From Streptomyces sclerotialus (GTDB lineage: Bacteria; Actinomycetota; Actinomycetes; Streptomycetales; Streptomycetaceae), in the NCBI RefSeq assembly GCF_040907265.1, contig NZ_JBFOHP010000002.1, positions 310,001-374,000 of the forward strand: a stretch of DNA of 64,000 nt. Reading direction: 5' to 3'. The notes beneath the pieces are model-generated. The model saw only the letters and a program-made list of their open reading frames with translations, ran no database searches and was not told the origin of the DNA. Position 1 is the stretch's first letter. The number at the start of each line of letters is the position of its first letter. The translations under genes and the position numbers were made by a program. Positions 41,248-48,611 of the stretch are shown piece after piece.

Positions 41248-42129
41248 ATGCCCGCACCCACCTGGACCGTCGGCGGCATCACCGTCCACCGCATCGAGGA
41301 AACCGAACTGCCGCCGGAAACCGGCCCTTGGCTGCTCCCCGGCGCCACCCCTGACGTGGTCGCCGCATCCCCCTGGCTGCGCCCCGACTTCGCCCGGCCC
41401 GACCACCGGCTCCGTCTCGCCAGCCACACCTTCGCCGTCCGCGCGGGCGACCGGCGCATCCTCGTCGACACCGGCATCGGCAACGGCAAGGACCGCGCCA
41501 ACCCCGCCTGGCACCACCTGAACACGGACTACCTCGCCCGTCTCGAAGACGCTGGCTTCCCACCCGAGTCCGTCGACCTCGTCGTCCTCACCCATCTGCA
41601 CACCGACCACGTCGGCTGGAACACCCGGTACCACGACGGGGCGTGGGTGCCCACGTTCCCGCACGCCCGGTACCTGGTGGCACACGACGAGTGGGCGTAC
41701 TGGTCGGCCGCCGAACTGGACCCCGCACGGCTCCAGATGTTCCGCGACTCCGTCCATCCGGTGCGTGACCACGGCCTGCTGGACCCGGTCGCCGTCTCCG
41801 CCGCCGGCACCGGCATCGCTCCCGGCGTCACCCTCGTACCCGCCCCGGGGCACACTCCCGGCCAGATCGCCGTGCGGCTGTCCGACGCCGGGCAGTCGGC
41901 CCTGATCACCGGTGACTGCGTCCACCACCCCGTCCAGCTGAGCCGGCCCGACCTGGCCAGCTGCGTCGACATCGACCCGGTCGCGGCCGTGGCCACCCGT
42001 CGTGACCTGCTCGCCTCGCTCGCCGGCACCGACACACTCGTCCTCGGCAGCCACTTCCCACCGCCCACCGCCGGCCTCGTCCGCGCCGACGGTTCCGGCT
42101 ACCGTCTCGTCCCGGTACCGGCGGCGTAG
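41248..42129 (+). CDS. MBL-fold metallo-hydrolase
   Basis: A 293-residue metallo-beta-lactamase-fold hydrolase. The metal motif is THLHTDHVGW (His116, His118, Asp120, His121), with later ligands in APGHTPGQ and ITGDCVHH. It is similar in layout to lactonase/quorum-quenching-type MBL proteins (AHL lactonase group), but the substrate cannot be read from sequence. It is divergent from the amidase operon with shared operators, so both hydrolases may act on one compound. Confidence 0.9.
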   Translation: MPAPTWTVGGITVHRIEETELPPETGPWLLPGATPDVVAASPWLRPDFARPDHRLRLASHTFAVRAGDRRILVDTGIGNGKDRANPAWHHLNTDYLARLEDAGFPPESVDLVVLTHLHTDHVGWNTRYHDGAWVPTFPHARYLVAHDEWAYWSAAELDPARLQMFRDSVHPVRDHGLLDPVAVSAAGTGIAPGVTLVPAPGHTPGQIAVRLSDAGQSALITGDCVHHPVQLSRPDLASCVDIDPVAAVATRRDLLASLAGTDTLVLGSHFPPPTAGLVRADGSGYRLVPVPAA

Positions 42130-42300
42130 CAGGACGGACGGCGTAGCAGGACGGACGCGACGCGACGTATGTTGTGCCCCCGAGATCCGTGATCTTCCCA
42201 CCACGAGGCCGCGTGGGCGCCATGATTCTGGGGCGGCACGGCAGACATTCCTTCCCACCGCCGCCCTACCGAGGAATACCGAAGAAGAGGAGCGCATCCC

Positions 42301-42900
42301 ATGCGCATCGTGGTCAGTGAGTTCATCAGCCTGGACGGCGTCGTGCAGGCACCGGGCGGGCCGGACGAGGACACCGACGGCGGGTTCGCCCACGGCGGCT
42401 GGTCGCACCCGTTCTTCGACCCCGAGGCGATGGGCGGCGCCTTCGACGCGGCGATGACCAGGGCGGGGGCGCTGCTCTTCGGACGCCGTACGTGGCAGAC
42501 GATGGCGGCGGCCTGGCCCGGCCGGAGCGGTGACCCGTTCGCCGACCGGATGAACTCCCTCCCCAAGTACGTCGTCTCCCGCACCCTCGGCGACGACGAA
42601 CTGACCTGGAACAACACCACGCGCATCCCCGGCGACGAAGCCGTCGCCCGCATCCGGGAGCTGCGCGGCACCGAAGGCGGCGACCTGTGGGTGATGGGGA
42701 GCCCCACACTCGTCCGCACCCTCCTGCACGAGGACCTGGTCGACGAGCTGCTGCTCATGATCGAGCCGGTGATCCTCGGCGGCGGCAAGACGATCTTCCC
42801 CGGCGACGGTACGCAGCGCGCGTTCGAACTGGTCTCGACGGTAACCAGCGGTACGGGGGTGCACGTGTGCACCTACCGGCCCGCCCCCGCGAAGGGCTGA
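42301..42900 (+). CDS. Dihydrofolate reductase/RibD C-terminal family protein, copy 2
   Basis: A 199-residue reductase-fold protein: MRIVVSEFISLDGVVQAPGG, ALLFGRRTWQTMAAAWPG, GDLWVMGSPTLVRTLLHEDL and LMIEPVILGGGKTIFP. It is closer to YwjB/YyaP-like proteins than copy 1. NADPH-dependent reduction is inferred; substrate unknown. AAGAAGAGGAG lies upstream of ATG 42301. Confidence 0.9.
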   Translation: MRIVVSEFISLDGVVQAPGGPDEDTDGGFAHGGWSHPFFDPEAMGGAFDAAMTRAGALLFGRRTWQTMAAAWPGRSGDPFADRMNSLPKYVVSRTLGDDELTWNNTTRIPGDEAVARIRELRGTEGGDLWVMGSPTLVRTLLHEDLVDELLLMIEPVILGGGKTIFPGDGTQRAFELVSTVTSGTGVHVCTYRPAPAKG

Positions 42901-42942
42901 CGGCCGCACGGTTCCGTACCGCGCACCGCCGGTCCAGCGGCG

Positions 42943-42968
42943 ATCCGGTCCGTCCGGCCGGACCGGAT
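42943..42968 (+). terminator. Hairpin after reductase copy 2
   Basis: ATCCGGTCC/GGACCGGAT perfect 9-bp stem with an 8-base loop, 43 bp after the stop. Confidence 0.75.
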
Positions 42969-43065
42969 TGCCCCACCCGAGTGTCCTTGCGGAAACTTCA
43001 GGCAAAGGACCGTAAACCTTCTGTCCGCATACGTCACGGCCCACCCGAACCGCCGTTGACCTGGT

Positions 43066-43563
43066 GTGACTCTCTCTGTCCGCCGCGAACAGCGGTACCT
43101 CGTACCCACCGCGCTCCCCTGCCACCTCTGCCCCGAGCCCAGGCCGGCCCTGCCGGAGCTCGCGGTGACGCTCCAGCCCGCGATCGGCCCCGAGCGCACT
43201 GTGTGGCTGTGCCGTTCCTGCCATGACACCCGGCCGGGCCGCGACCGGCCGGAGCTGGGCGGCGCCGACTGGTGCTGGCGTGCCCTGAACCGCGGCGCCA
43301 CCGCCCTGCGCGAGGCGTTCGCCGCGGGGCGGTGGGTGCCGCTTCCGGAGGAGTACCGGTTCGCCGAGGCCCTGCACCGCTGCCGCTGGACGGAGGCGTC
43401 GGCACGGACCGCCCTGCGCGATGCCGGCCCCGCCCTCCGGGCCGGCCGGCTGGTACCGCTTTTGCAGGACGTACTCACCGTCGTACTGGCGCATGTGCCG
43501 GACGACGACGTGTCGTTGCGGGAGGTGCACCGGCTGATCGACGCGCTGGCCGCGGCGTCCTGA
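43066..43563 (+). CDS. Hypothetical protein with two CxxC knuckles
   Basis: A 165-residue protein that I cannot place in a family. Cys19-x2-Cys22 (CHLC) and Cys49-x2-Cys52 (CRSC) form a probable zinc ribbon, followed by an alpha-helical region (WCWRALNRGATALREAFAAG, then ARTALRDAGPALRAGRLVPL). It could bind zinc and nucleic acid or protein. Start at GTG 43066. It stands alone, facing the aldo/keto reductase. Confidence 0.75.
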   Translation: MTLSVRREQRYLVPTALPCHLCPEPRPALPELAVTLQPAIGPERTVWLCRSCHDTRPGRDRPELGGADWCWRALNRGATALREAFAAGRWVPLPEEYRFAEALHRCRWTEASARTALRDAGPALRAGRLVPLLQDVLTVVLAHVPDDDVSLREVHRLIDALAAAS

Positions 43564-43619
43564 GGAAAGCGCCGGAGGCAGGCGCCCGAGGTAGGCGCCG
43601 GAGGGGCGGGGCCCGCTCG

Positions 43620-44453
43620 TCAGTTGAAGGTGTCGGGGTCCGGACCGGTGCGCAGGCCCTGGTCGAGGGCGGTGATGGCATCGATGTCCGCGTCGGTCAA
43701 GACGAAGTCGAAGACATCGAGGTTCTCGCGGATGCGGGCCGGGGTGACCGACTTGGGGATCACGACGTTGCCGATCTGCAGGTGCCAGCGCAGGACCACC
43801 TGGGCCGGGGACTTGCCGTGCCGCTCGGCGATGGCCGTGATGGCCTCGTCCTTCAGCAGCGCGCCCTGGGCGAGCGGGCTCCAGGCCTCGGTGGCGATGC
43901 CGTGCTCGGCGTGGAAGGCACGCAGCTCGCTCTGCTGGAGGCCGGGGTGGAGCTCGACCTGGTTGACCGCCGGAACGATGCCGGAGGCGTCCAGCAGGCG
44001 GCGCAGATGCGCGGGCTGGAAGTTCGACACGCCGATGGCGCGGATACGGCCGTCGGCGAGCAGCTTCTCGAACGCGCGCCAGGTGTCGAGGTAGCGGTCG
44101 CGGGCCGGGGCCGGCCAGTGGATCAGGTACAGGTCGACGTGGTCCAGGCCCAGCTTGGCCAGGGAAGCGTCGAAGGCCGCGAGCGTGGCGTCGTACCCCT
44201 GGTCCTCGTTCCACAGCTTGGTGGTGACGAAGAGGTCCTCACGGGCGATGCCGGAGGAGGCCAGCGCGCGGCCGACGCCGGCCTCGTTGCCGTAGACGGC
44301 CGCGGTGTCGATGCTGCGGTAGCCGGCCTCCAGCGCGCTGGTGACGGCGGCGGTGGTCTCGTCGTCGGGCACCTGGAAGACACCGAATCCCAGCTGCGGC
44401 ATCGCCACACCGTTGTTCAGCGTCACGTTCGGGACGGACGTCATAGGGCTCAT
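43620..44453 (-). CDS. Aldo/keto reductase (2,5-diketo-D-gluconate reductase type)
   Basis: A 277-residue NADPH-dependent aldo/keto reductase. It has MPQLGFGVFQV, YRSIDTAAVYGNEAGVG with the catalytic Asp and Tyr, TKLWNEDQGYD with Lys, YLIHWPAP with His, IGVSNFQPAHLRRLL and the cofactor loop VVIPKSVTPARIRENL. Reduces aldehydes or ketones. ATG 44453 is chosen (AAAGGA upstream); ATG 44444 is possible. Downstream of the SDR gene on the same strand but with a 174-bp repeat-rich gap. Confidence 0.93.
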   Translation of the reverse strand: MSPMTSVPNVTLNNGVAMPQLGFGVFQVPDDETTAAVTSALEAGYRSIDTAAVYGNEAGVGRALASSGIAREDLFVTTKLWNEDQGYDATLAAFDASLAKLGLDHVDLYLIHWPAPARDRYLDTWRAFEKLLADGRIRAIGVSNFQPAHLRRLLDASGIVPAVNQVELHPGLQQSELRAFHAEHGIATEAWSPLAQGALLKDEAITAIAERHGKSPAQVVLRWHLQIGNVVIPKSVTPARIRENLDVFDFVLTDADIDAITALDQGLRTGPDPDTFN

Positions 44454-44504
44454 GAGGAGTGCGGTCCTTTCGCACGGTGGCCATGGCACCGTGCTCGTCG
44501 TGGC

Positions 44505-44620
44505 GTACGGCTTTCGTGGCGTACGGCTTTCGTGGCGTACGCGGAGGAGGTGCGTACGGTTCGCCGTGGCGTACGCGGAGGGGTGCGTACGGGGATGCGT
44601 ACGTGGAGATGTGCGGGAGG
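44505..44620. repeat. GTACG-rich tandem repeats between SDR and AKR genes
   Basis: Two copies of GGCGTACGGCTTTCGT followed by variants of GTGGCGTACGCGGAGG. The region lies in the AKR 5' leader. GTACG is also the core of the arrays near 10 kb. Confidence 0.8.
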
Positions 44621-44627
44621 TGGCAGG

Positions 44628-45422
44628 TCAGGGGATCAGGGTCGGTGCCACACCGCCGTCGACGCGCAGCGCCGCGCCGGTGGTGGCGGAAGCGTGCTCG
44701 GATGCCGCATACAGAGCCAGTGCGGCCACTTCCTCGGGCCGGATGAGGCGGCCCAGGAGCGAGGTGGGCCGCTCCTGCCGGATGAAGGCGGCCTCGGCTT
44801 CCGCGAAGGAGGTGCCGGGGCCGACCCGGTCGGCGATGAACTCCTCGACGCCGGGTGTCAGCGTGGGGCCGGGCAGTACCGAGTTGACGGTGACGCCGGT
44901 GCCCGCGAGCTCCTGGGCCATACCGCGTGAAATGGCGAGCTGGGCGGTCTTGGTCATGCCGTAGTGGACCATCTCGGTCGGCGTCATGACCGCCGACTCA
45001 CTGGAGATGAACAGCACGCGGCCCCAGCCCCGTTCGGCCATCCGCGGTGCGTAGTGGCGGGCCAGGCGCACGCCACTGAGGACGTTGACGTCGAAGAAGC
45101 GCTGCCATTCCGCGTCGGGGATCTCGAAGACGGGGGTGGCGGAGAAGATGCCGGTGTTGTTGACCAGTACGTCGCACTCCGGGACGGCCTCGATCAGGGC
45201 GCCGGTGCCCTCGGCGGTGGACACGTCGGCGGCGACGGGCCGGACCCGGTCCGAGCCGGTCTCCTCGGCGATCTCCTGGGCCGCCCGAGCGGTACGGGTC
45301 TCGTCCCGGCCGTTGACGACGACGTCGGCGCCGGCGCGGGCGGCGGCCACGGCGATGGCGCGGCCGATGCCTGCCGTGGAGCCGGTGATGACCGCGGTAC
45401 GGCCGGACAGATCGATATGCAT
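44628..45422 (-). CDS. Short-chain dehydrogenase/reductase
   Basis: A 264-residue SDR with the NAD(P)-binding TGSTAGIGRAIA, the NNTG motif (LVNNTGIFSA), the active-site Ser in FISSESA and Y-x3-K in HYGMTKTAQ, and the C-terminal GAALRVDGGVAPTLIP. Substrate unknown. AGGAAAGG lies upstream of ATG 45422. An AT-rich TGCAATTATT element sits 90 bp upstream. Confidence 0.93.
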   Translation of the reverse strand: MHIDLSGRTAVITGSTAGIGRAIAVAAARAGADVVVNGRDETRTARAAQEIAEETGSDRVRPVAADVSTAEGTGALIEAVPECDVLVNNTGIFSATPVFEIPDAEWQRFFDVNVLSGVRLARHYAPRMAERGWGRVLFISSESAVMTPTEMVHYGMTKTAQLAISRGMAQELAGTGVTVNSVLPGPTLTPGVEEFIADRVGPGTSFAEAEAAFIRQERPTSLLGRLIRPEEVAALALYAASEHASATTGAALRVDGGVAPTLIP

Positions 45423-45787
45423 GGAACAACCTTTCCTGTGACGTGCGCCTGGACATGCGCGTGGACGTGCGCCCGGTATCGGATGCGCGGCGTCTACATT
45501 TAACACGCGCATGCAATTATTGTCAGCGCAGGTAGAACGCTAACGCATAGAATTGTCCGCACGCACACCCCCACCGGACCGAACGGGACACGGACCTCGG
45601 AGCCGCCCCCTCGCGGGCCGAACGCGCGCACCCACAGGGCGCTGGCGGCCATCCGGGGAACATTGGCGACATCGCGACTGACGCCCAGGCCGCGACCAGT
45701 CGCGCACCGTAAGCTCGGTAGCCCGTTCCAGCATGGCGGTCGGTCGACCTACCGGACGCGACGAAACCGAAAGCAGGCGGGACCACT
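45423..45787. other. Divergent promoter region of SDR and gnd
   Basis: 365 bp without a supported gene. Bases 45497-45545 are markedly AT-rich and include TTTAACACGC and TGCAATTATT (45512-45521), the latter identical to the left part of operator site 1 at 41161-41170. Confidence 0.5.
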
Positions 45788-47227
45788 ATGAGCAGCACAG
45801 CGCAGATCGGCGTCACGGGGCTTGCTGTCATGGGGCGCAATCTGGCCCGGAACTTCGCACGCAACGGCTACACCGTCGCCCTGCACAATCGAACCGCCGC
45901 CCGCACGCACGAACTCATCGAACAGTTCGGCGACGAGGGAGATTTCGTCGCTACGGAGAGCGCCGAGGACTTCGTAGCTTCCCTGGAAAGGCCACGACGT
46001 CTGGTCGTCATGGTGAAGGCCGGGGAGGCCACGGACGCGGTGATCGCCGAGTTCGCCCCTCTGCTGGAGTCCGGCGACATGATCATTGACGGCGGCAACG
46101 CGCACTTCGCCGACACGCGCCGTCGTGAGCGCGAGCTGCGCGAGCAGGGCATCCACTTCGTCGGCGCAGGGATCTCCGGCGGCGAGGAAGGAGCGCTCAA
46201 CGGGCCCAGCATCATGCCCGGCGGCAGCCAGGAGTCGTACGACTCACTCGGGCCGATGCTGGGGAAGATCTCCGCGAAGGCCAAGGACGGAGCTCCCTGC
46301 GTCACGCACATCGGCCCTGATGGGTCCGGGCATTTTGTGAAAATGACGCATAACGGTATCGAGTACGCCGACATGCAGCTGATCGGCGAGGCGTACCAGC
46401 TGCTGCGCGAGGTCGCCGGCTACTCCCCCGCGCAGATCGCCGACATCTTCCGTACCTGGAACACCGGCCGCCTGGACTCCTACCTGATCGAGATCACCGC
46501 GGAGGTCCTCTCCCACGTCGACGCGGCGACCGGCAAACCCTTCGTGGACGTGGTGCTCGACCAGGCGGAGCAGAAGGGCACCGGCCGCTGGACCGTGCAG
46601 ATCGCCCTCGACCTGGGCGTACCGGTCTCCGGCATCGCAGAGGCCGTCTTCGCCCGCTCCGTCTCCGGCCACGCCGCCCTCCGCGAAGCCTCACGCCACC
46701 TCGCCGGACCGACCGCCCGCACCCTCGGCAAGGACGAGGCGGCGGCCTTCGCCGACCAGGTCGAGCAGGCCCTGTACGCCTCGAAGGTCGTCTCCTACAC
46801 CCAGGGCTTCCACCAGATCGCCGCCGGCAGCCAGGCGTACGACTGGCACATCGACCTCGGCAAGGTCGCCGCCATCTGGCGCGGCGGATGCATCATCCGG
46901 GCCGCGTTCCTCGACCGGATCACCAGCGCGTACGAGGCCCAGCCCCAGCTGCCGAGCCTCCTCTCCGACAAGAGCTTCGCCGAAGAGATCGCCGCCGCAC
47001 AGGACGACTGGCGCCATGTGATCGTTACCGCCGTCCGGCAAGGCGTCCCCACCCCCGCCTTCGCCGCCACCCTCGCCTACTACGACTCCCTGCGCGCCGA
47101 ACGTCTCCCCGCCGCCCTCACCCAAGGCCAGCGCGACTACTTCGGCGCACACACCTACCGCCGCACCGACCGCGACGGCGTCTTCCACACTCTCTGGGGC
47201 GACGACAGAACCGAAGTCGAAAGCTGA
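45788..47227 (+). CDS. gnd: 6-phosphogluconate dehydrogenase (decarboxylating), long form
   Basis: A 479-residue enzyme of the pentose phosphate pathway, converting 6-phosphogluconate to ribulose-5-phosphate with CO2 and NAD(P)H. It has GVTGLAVMGRNLARNFARNG, MVKAGEATDAVI, DGGNAHFADTRRRE, GISGGEEGALNGPSIMPGG, GHFVKMTHNGIEY with the catalytic Lys and the C-terminal QRDYFGAHTYRR. Long E. coli-type form rather than the 290-residue NAD-dependent form. ATG 45788. Confidence 0.97.
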   Translation: MSSTAQIGVTGLAVMGRNLARNFARNGYTVALHNRTAARTHELIEQFGDEGDFVATESAEDFVASLERPRRLVVMVKAGEATDAVIAEFAPLLESGDMIIDGGNAHFADTRRRERELREQGIHFVGAGISGGEEGALNGPSIMPGGSQESYDSLGPMLGKISAKAKDGAPCVTHIGPDGSGHFVKMTHNGIEYADMQLIGEAYQLLREVAGYSPAQIADIFRTWNTGRLDSYLIEITAEVLSHVDAATGKPFVDVVLDQAEQKGTGRWTVQIALDLGVPVSGIAEAVFARSVSGHAALREASRHLAGPTARTLGKDEAAAFADQVEQALYASKVVSYTQGFHQIAAGSQAYDWHIDLGKVAAIWRGGCIIRAAFLDRITSAYEAQPQLPSLLSDKSFAEEIAAAQDDWRHVIVTAVRQGVPTPAFAATLAYYDSLRAERLPAALTQGQRDYFGAHTYRRTDRDGVFHTLWGDDRTEVES

Positions 47228-47259
47228 CCGACGCTCGCAAAATACTGTCGAGTCCGTGG

Positions 47260-47386
47260 AGTTGGGTACGGCCGCTTCACCTACTACAAGCTCAAGCCGG
47301 AGGCCCTGGCCGGCCTGTCCGAGCAGTTCGCCGCGCTCGCCGCAGCCGCCCGTACCGCCGCCGAGAACAAGAGGACCTGCCCGTGA
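47260..47386 (+). pseudogene. C-terminal remnant of an ArsR regulator
   Basis: An open frame lacking its 5' part reads GRFTYYKLKPEALAGLSEQF, then AALAAAARTAAENKRTC and TGA at 47384-47386. This matches the end of ArsR/SmtB repressors of arsenite operons. The HTH and metal-binding part are absent; gnd lies directly upstream. Confidence 0.65.
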
Positions 47387-47470
47387 GCGCCACCGATACG
47401 CAGCCGACGACCGCCGGGGAAGAGTCGGTCGTCGCCGAACTCTCCCCCTGGACCGGCTCCTGGCGGAGGA
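47383..47470 (+). pseudogene. N-terminal remnant of an ACR3-type arsenite exporter
   Basis: GTG at 47383 overlaps the ArsR remnant stop (GTGA, as in intact operons) and reads MSATDTQPTTAGEESVVAEL followed after a frameshift by PLDRLLA. This resembles the first residues of ACR3 arsenite permeases (VVxKLSxLDRxL). All membrane segments are missing. Confidence 0.5.
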
Positions 47471-47521
47471 GCCACGACAGTGCGTGGTGGACCTCAGCCC
47501 CGGCTCGCTCCGCGGCGTGGC

Positions 47522-48433
47522 TCAGTCGTGCGGCACGACCGCGACCGGGCAGCGGACATGGTGAATGACCGCGTGGGTGACCGGCCCGATGTGCGCGCCG
47601 ACGGCCGAGTGCCGGGTGCGGCGGCCGACCACGACCAGGCCGGCACGGTGCGCGGCCGCCGGGACGCTGTTCGCGGCTCGCCCCATGGTCACCGTCTCGA
47701 TCACCGGTTGTTCCGGGAGTTTGTCCCGCCACGGGTGCAGGACCGCCGCCACCGCCCGTCGCGCCCGGGCCTCCGCCTCGGAGTCGATACCGAGCGCGTA
47801 GGCGGTGGCCGGCAGGTCACCGTACCCCGCGGGCGGGTTCCAGACGTGCAGTACGTGCAGCGGTGCCCGGCGGCGTACCGCGGCGTCGAACGCGAACGAG
47901 AGCGGTGCGTCGCAGGCGGAGTCGGGGTCCAGGGCGAGCAGTACCTCGCGGTACGGAGTGTCCGGCATCTGCTGCTCGCCGCTCGCCGGCAGCCGTTCGT
48001 CCTCGGCCGTCTCTCCGGCTCGTACCAGCACCACAGGCCGCCTGGCATGCGCAACGGTCGCCAGCGCCACCGAGCCGACCAGGACGCCGGCCACACCGCC
48101 CAGTCCTCGGGAGCCGAGCACCAGCACCTCCGCGTTCTCGGCCGCCTCGCGCATCGCCTCTGCGGGCACGCTGCCGGCCTGCTCACAGGTGAGACGCACC
48201 TCCGGGTAACGCTGGACCACCGCATCGGCGGCCTCGCGCAGGACCTGGTGGGCCCACCGGCGAGGGACGGCGAGCTCCGGAAGGTCCGGGGCGGTGCCGG
48301 TGGCCGTCAGCCCTTCCCAGGCATGGACCAGCCGCAGGGGCAGACCTCGTCGCCGGGCTTCCCTGGCCGCCCAGTCCGCCGCGGCCAGACTTTCCTTGGA
48401 GCCGTCCAGTCCGGCAACTATGCAATCCGGCAC
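47522..48433 (-). CDS. Universal stress protein, tandem UspA domains (copy 1)
   Basis: A 303-residue protein with two UspA domains: IVAGLDGSKESLAAADWAAR with VLVLGSRGLGGVAGVLVGSV, then EVLLALDPDSACDAPLSFAF with LVVVGRRTRHSAVGAHIGPV. G-2x-G-9x-G(S/T) ATP motifs are visible in domain 1 and partly in domain 2. Paired Usp proteins are hallmarks of DosR/OsdR-type hypoxia regulons. GTG 48433 has GGAGG seven bases upstream. A GGGCCG-AC-CGGCCC dyad lies 120 bp upstream. Confidence 0.92.
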   Translation of the reverse strand: MPDCIVAGLDGSKESLAAADWAAREARRRGLPLRLVHAWEGLTATGTAPDLPELAVPRRWAHQVLREAADAVVQRYPEVRLTCEQAGSVPAEAMREAAENAEVLVLGSRGLGGVAGVLVGSVALATVAHARRPVVLVRAGETAEDERLPASGEQQMPDTPYREVLLALDPDSACDAPLSFAFDAAVRRRAPLHVLHVWNPPAGYGDLPATAYALGIDSEAEARARRAVAAVLHPWRDKLPEQPVIETVTMGRAANSVPAAAHRAGLVVVGRRTRHSAVGAHIGPVTHAVIHHVRCPVAVVPHD

Positions 48434-48532
48434 GTCATCACCTCCATGAGACGGGAGGGCGCCGGTCACGCGTCGCCGCGTGCTCGGTACGTCTTCCCCT
48501 CAAGCCTCCGTCCGTCGGTGCACGGCGGCAGC

Positions 48533-48566
48533 GGGCCGGTCGGTCACGGCCGGGGCCGACCGGCCC
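48533..48566. promoter_or_regulatory. Dormancy-island dyads upstream of Usp copy 1
   Basis: GGGCCGACCGGCCC at 48553-48566 has perfect 6-bp arms; a weaker copy GGGCCGGTCGGTCA is at 48533-48546. The same dyad recurs upstream of other genes of this island (see 52951, 55159, 57495, 58276). Confidence 0.55.
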
Positions 48567-48611
48567 AGGCCGAGGACGACACGTCGACGCCGGCCCGGCA
48601 AAGCCGTCGCA

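Noticed and set aside
41218..44214. 998-codon minus-strand open frame
   Set aside because: It runs antisense through the metallo-hydrolase, reductase and zinc-ribbon genes; a by-product of high GC at third positions.
45523..45864. 113-codon minus-strand frame between SDR and gnd
   Set aside because: It overlaps the gnd start antisense and has no recognisable protein features.
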